NCBI GenBank assembly: GCA_007922195.1
Contig: ML681981.1
Coordinates: 8,006,958-8,070,957 of the forward strand
Direction of reading: 5' to 3'
Source of the DNA: Podocnemis expansa
Taxonomy: Eukaryota > Chordata > Testudines > Podocnemididae
DNA length: 64,000 nucleotides
Shown: one piece after another, positions 60,374 through 64,000 of the stretch
Layout: every line of letters starts with the position of its first letter
Position numbering within the stretch: the first letter of the stretch is position 1
Notes under the pieces: generated by a model
Told to the model about the DNA's origin: nothing
Seen by the model: the letters and a program-made list of their open reading frames with translations, nothing else
Database searches by the model: none
Made by a program: the position numbers and the translations under genes

Positions 60374-61772
60374 ACTTACAATGAAAGAGCAACATCCAGC
60401 AAATGCCTTTGCAGGGATAATTGTAGGAACTGTTCAATAAACTATTCATCACAAATCACACAGAATACAAAGTAAAATAACTTTATATACACTGACCTAC
60501 CATTTTTACTTCAAATGTTTTTCATCTAGATTCCAATTGCTGATCAGCATTTATACATCACCAGTTAACAAGATGTCATCTTATACCTACATTTGTAGGT
60601 TTTTTCAATTAGGTTGCAAAGCCAACTAAACAACACTGCTTCAGTTCTAGCTCTTGCAGCCAAAATCATTCAGTTTTTAGTGAGAAATGAAGATTTCTGC
60701 AGAAAAATTTAACAAAATGAACTGCGTTTGGTCAAAAATTTCAAGAGGGAAAAATTGGGACGAGCTCTGTTTTTCCCATATTACTCATGACCAACTGATT
60801 CACTAAGTGGAGAAGGCTAATCAAAAGGGATAAGCCCAGGGTCTAGGAACCAGTTGCTTCAGCCACAGTTCATCTTTCACAGCTAAGCACAATTCAGATT
60901 TCTTATATAATTATTGCATATCGTGTCATTGCAGTTAGGAAGGTTTGTTTAACAATTTGCATAGAAAAATGCACTTGAGAACTTTTTAACCAAAGGATAT
61001 TTTAAATTTAGAGTTATTCAGAGTATGAGTCTACTAGTGAAAAAATTCCCAAATTATTGGCAGAAAGACTGGTGCAATAAAACAGCTCTGATGTTCCATA
61101 CTTAATGAGAGGATGACTAGCAACTTTGGAATGGCTAGAAGTCCATGATGTGTTAGTGCTACCAGAAGAAAGCATGAGGGACATTTCACATAAGATATCA
61201 GTACAAGGATGACTTTTTACAGCTTTCATTAAACATCCCACACAATTATAAACACTTTCAGCCAAAGTCAGTTTTCTTGTTGTGTGTGCCTAACATAACA
61301 ACGCTGATAAGTGAGATGGGCCTGTAGTCACCATGGCAAAAACTAAATAAGTCTTGGAATTTAAAATAATACCAGAAGTTTTTCTGTGCCTGCAAAACAA
61401 AAACAGTGACAGCTTAAAACAAGACTTGATGGATGATTAGCCTACACCATAGTTTAATTGCTTAACTAGTTTGAAAATGAAAAATCAAAGCACAACTGTA
61501 TCATTCTTGAAAGTATCTGTTGCATTTGTGCTTCCAGAAGACATTGTATGTGGGTGCGTCTTTTAAAATGAATATGAAAAAGATATTAAATGCAATATTA
61601 AGTTATGCAATTGACAGATCAACAACATCCTTTAGAATATGATGCCACACTGGAATCTGAGATGTTATGACATGTAAAGCATTTCAGCTAAAAACATGCT
61701 CGATTTTAAAAACTGCTTTTAAATAACAAGGAACTGATCCAGAGGAAACTAACAATATACAGTTGAGCCTAG

Positions 61773-61850
61773 GTGAAATCCTGGCTCCTCTAAAGACAAG
61801 GGCAAAAATCCCACTGACTTCACTGAAGCTAGGATTTCACATTCAGTTAG
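61773..61850. repeat. old inverted-repeat DNA-element remnant
   Basis: GTGAAATCCTGGCTCC and AGCTAGGATTTCAC are inverted ends around ATCCCACTGACTTCACTG. It is the same family as 60297. Confidence 0.6.
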
Positions 61851-61881
61851 CGTTTACTCCTGGCTCTTCCTCCTCCTCCTC

Positions 61882-62110
61882 AGGTATGTCCACACAGGCT
61901 TATTTCAAAACAACAGAGGTGGTTTCAAAATAAGAAGTGGCATGTCCACACAACGCACAGTTATTTTGAAACAACATGACCCGTTATTTCAAAATAACAG
62001 CCGTTACTGCAAAACCATTAAACCTCGCATCTAATCGAAATAGCCGTTGTTTTGAAACGGTTGTTTCAAAACAACGGTGTTCGGACACATTGTTTCGAAA
62101 CAACACCATT
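61882..62110. mobile_element. Harbinger-like nonautonomous element, right end missing
   Basis: The left end is AGGTATGTCCACACAGG. The interior is dominated by TTTCAAAACAAC and TTATTTCAAAATAA words. The right terminal repeat is not visible. Confidence 0.55.
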
Positions 62111-63846
62111 GTTACTGTGATTTACACTAGTGTAATTACTAGTGATTTACACTAGTGTCAAAAGAAATCACGCTGATTTTTTGCCTGTAAGAGAAAATAT
62201 GAAAAATAAGATACATTTCAAACTATTATTCAGTGCACTGAATAAAACTATGCCAGTCCCAAATTCACCAGCCATCTGTTAGCCTCCTTCATATATTCCA
62301 TTCATTTTCTTGCATTCCATACAGAAGAACAAAATTAGAAAGGTACGCCCATACCAACATCTTTCTGAAATTATCAAAGCCACACTGATATCGTTTACCT
62401 TCAAAAAACACATCTAGATACACAGATATGATACTAGACAAGAATATACTTTAGCTAAAAGGCAGAGTTAGTTAGTAGCTACTTTAAAAATCAATAGTTC
62501 ATTCTGCCTACTGAATGAAGAAAGCATAACTGACTACTGAAGTCTATTTTCCTAGAATCTAAATCAATTTGGCAACGCTTTTCTCTTGAGGTGACGGCTT
62601 TTATTCAAGAGGATGTTGTGACACTAGAGGTCATGAACTTGAAATCATGAAATGGATTATGAATAAACACAGCAACATGATGTACTGGACATAATCAAGT
62701 GATTCATCTTTGCGGATTTTCATGCCTGAGTTTCACAAAAGAGATTAGAACCTTTGTGATCTTATCTGGACTCCCAGTTAATCTTTTATGCAGATGGCCA
62801 ATTAAAGGAGAGAATTTTCATGTTACTGCCATCTGTTCAAGAAAAACTTTCCTCAAACAACTTCTTAAAAGTCATCACAATTAGGTACATAAATCATTTA
62901 ACAAACCTTCACTTTTATCCCAGAGGTATTTCTTATTCTGCTGCCTGTGATATCATTTACATTAGATTTGCCTTCACTAAATAAATATTCAATAGCAGAG
63001 TCCAAAATGAAGATTTTCACAAGCGACTAGTGATGTTAAGTGCTTCCCTCTTTGGCTGCCCAACTGGAGGCACCTTAAAAGTGTCTGATTTTAAGAATGT
63101 TGAACACTTGGTGTTTCATGTTTGGTGCCCAAACTTGAGGCCCTCAAACTCATTAGTCACTTACAAAAATCCTGACCCCAATGTTTTGTTATTGAGTACA
63201 GGAGAAACATAGGATGTCAGTTTGGCTGTCTTCTCCTGGAACACAGATTCCAAGCCATGCTTACTAGAGAGGCAAAAGACCAATCAACAAAAAAATAGAT
63301 TAATTTACATTTTCTTTATTTAGGATTAATGGTTCTGAAACTTGAACTAAGAAAGCACGCATTAATATACAGGCTCACACTCGTGTTTCTTGCATCAAAA
63401 CCTGGTCCCATTTGCAGCCATTTTGTGGTTGTCTGCTGGCACTATGGAATCACAGAAATGTCTCAAACTTCATTCTGGAATCCTAAAGCAGTGGTGTGCT
63501 GGGTAGCATTAACAAATCCATTTGAAGCTAATGGAAAATCTGATAATCAGGCTCTAATTGTCAGAAGATGGGTCCCCAGAATAGAGGTCTCTGAACCTGG
63601 AAGCCAGCTTTTAAAGAGGTCCTTAACCTCTCAAACTTAGCTTCTTTATCTGGTAATAATATCTTTCTACTTAACTCACAAAGTGTTGTAAAGCTAAATT
63701 TATTAGGCCCTTACTGTAAATCAGAAAGAAATACTTTGCCATTCATGGTGTTAGGTGGGTGTAAAAGTGATGTGAGAGCAGAGTCAGGCCCACCCATTAC
63801 CACATTGTTCCCATTAGTTTACATTTATATCATGGTAGTGCCTACA
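62111..63846. other. intron-like sequence, nothing recognised
   Basis: AT-rich with short open frames only. Confidence 0.45.
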
Positions 63847-64000
63847 GCAGGGGTCTCAAACATGCGGCCCGTGGGCCACACGCGGCCCTTAAAGATATTT
63901 CCTGTGGCCTGCAATGACACTATTGTTACCGATATTTGCAATATTGTTGTATGAAAAGGTTTCAATGGTGCGGCCCTCAGGCTAACATACTAGTTCTCAT
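63847..64000. mobile_element. hAT-like element, cut by the window end
   Basis: CAGGGGTCTCAAACATGCGGC is a classic hAT left terminus with GCGGCCC-type subterminal repeats. A second GTGCGGCCCTCAGG block lies at 63970. The right end is beyond the window. Confidence 0.65.

Noticed and set aside
62320..62360. Exon-like segment with TACAG acceptor and GTACG donor
   Set aside because: The implied peptide is very short with no recognisable match, and such pairs occur by chance.
1..64000. CRISPR array, bacterial operon, phage or plasmid origin
   Set aside because: No regularly spaced direct repeats with unique spacers, no dense coding, and the repeats and splice sites are those of a vertebrate.

Overview
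The window looks like non-avian sauropsid nuclear DNA, most likely turtle, with crocodilian as the alternative. The evidence is the mix of repeats: many CR1 LINE 3' ends with the ATTCTATGA-type terminus, Penelope-like elements (PLEs), RTE-type LINEs, MIR remnants, a tRNA-derived SINE with a CR1 tail, and many hAT-like and Harbinger-like nonautonomous DNA elements. No mammalian L1 or Alu was seen. The species call is inference from repeat types, not from a database match.

Only one host coding exon could be supported. It is a 56-bp minus-strand exon at 35602-35657 with clean AG and GT splice sites. It encodes the glycine-rich loop of a protein kinase of the STK32 (YANK) family. The residues fit STK32B or STK32C and not STK32A; the very long flanking introns favour STK32B. 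Most or all of the window would then be intron of this gene, with sequence above 35.66 kb upstream of the exon and sequence below 35.60 kb downstream. No neighbouring exon was recognised.

Layout. 1-317 is an assembly gap that stops inside a PLE tail. 0.3-5 kb holds CR1 pieces, one split by a 1.1-kb Harbinger-like element with a GC-rich core. 7.8-10.3 kb has two hAT-like insertions with exact 8-bp target duplications and a PLE fragment with an open GIY-YIG endonuclease frame. 11.6-14 kb has a small hAT-like element, a GC-rich possible LTR and a PLE-tail palindrome. 17-21 kb has two Harbinger-like elements and a CR1 tail. 24.4-27.5 kb is a nearly complete but broken RTE LINE resembling nematode RTE-1-type elements. 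32.5-33 kb has a Harbinger-like element and paired A/T tracts. 36.9-39.1 kb is a decayed RTE-X-like LINE on the minus strand. 40.6-42.5 kb is a plus-strand CR1. 45.4-45.8 kb has another Harbinger-like element. 49.99-53.70 kb is a 3.7-kb hAT-like composite carrying nested PLE, hAT-like and SINE insertions. 55-57 kb has a possible solo LTR and two more short elements. The rest is AT-rich, intron-like sequence.

The points most worth following are a hammerhead-like fold repeated in four PLE tails, with one copy showing a compensatory base-pair swap; the recurring outward-facing inverted pair of PLE tails; the nematode-like RTE; and the nested composite at 50-53.7 kb.
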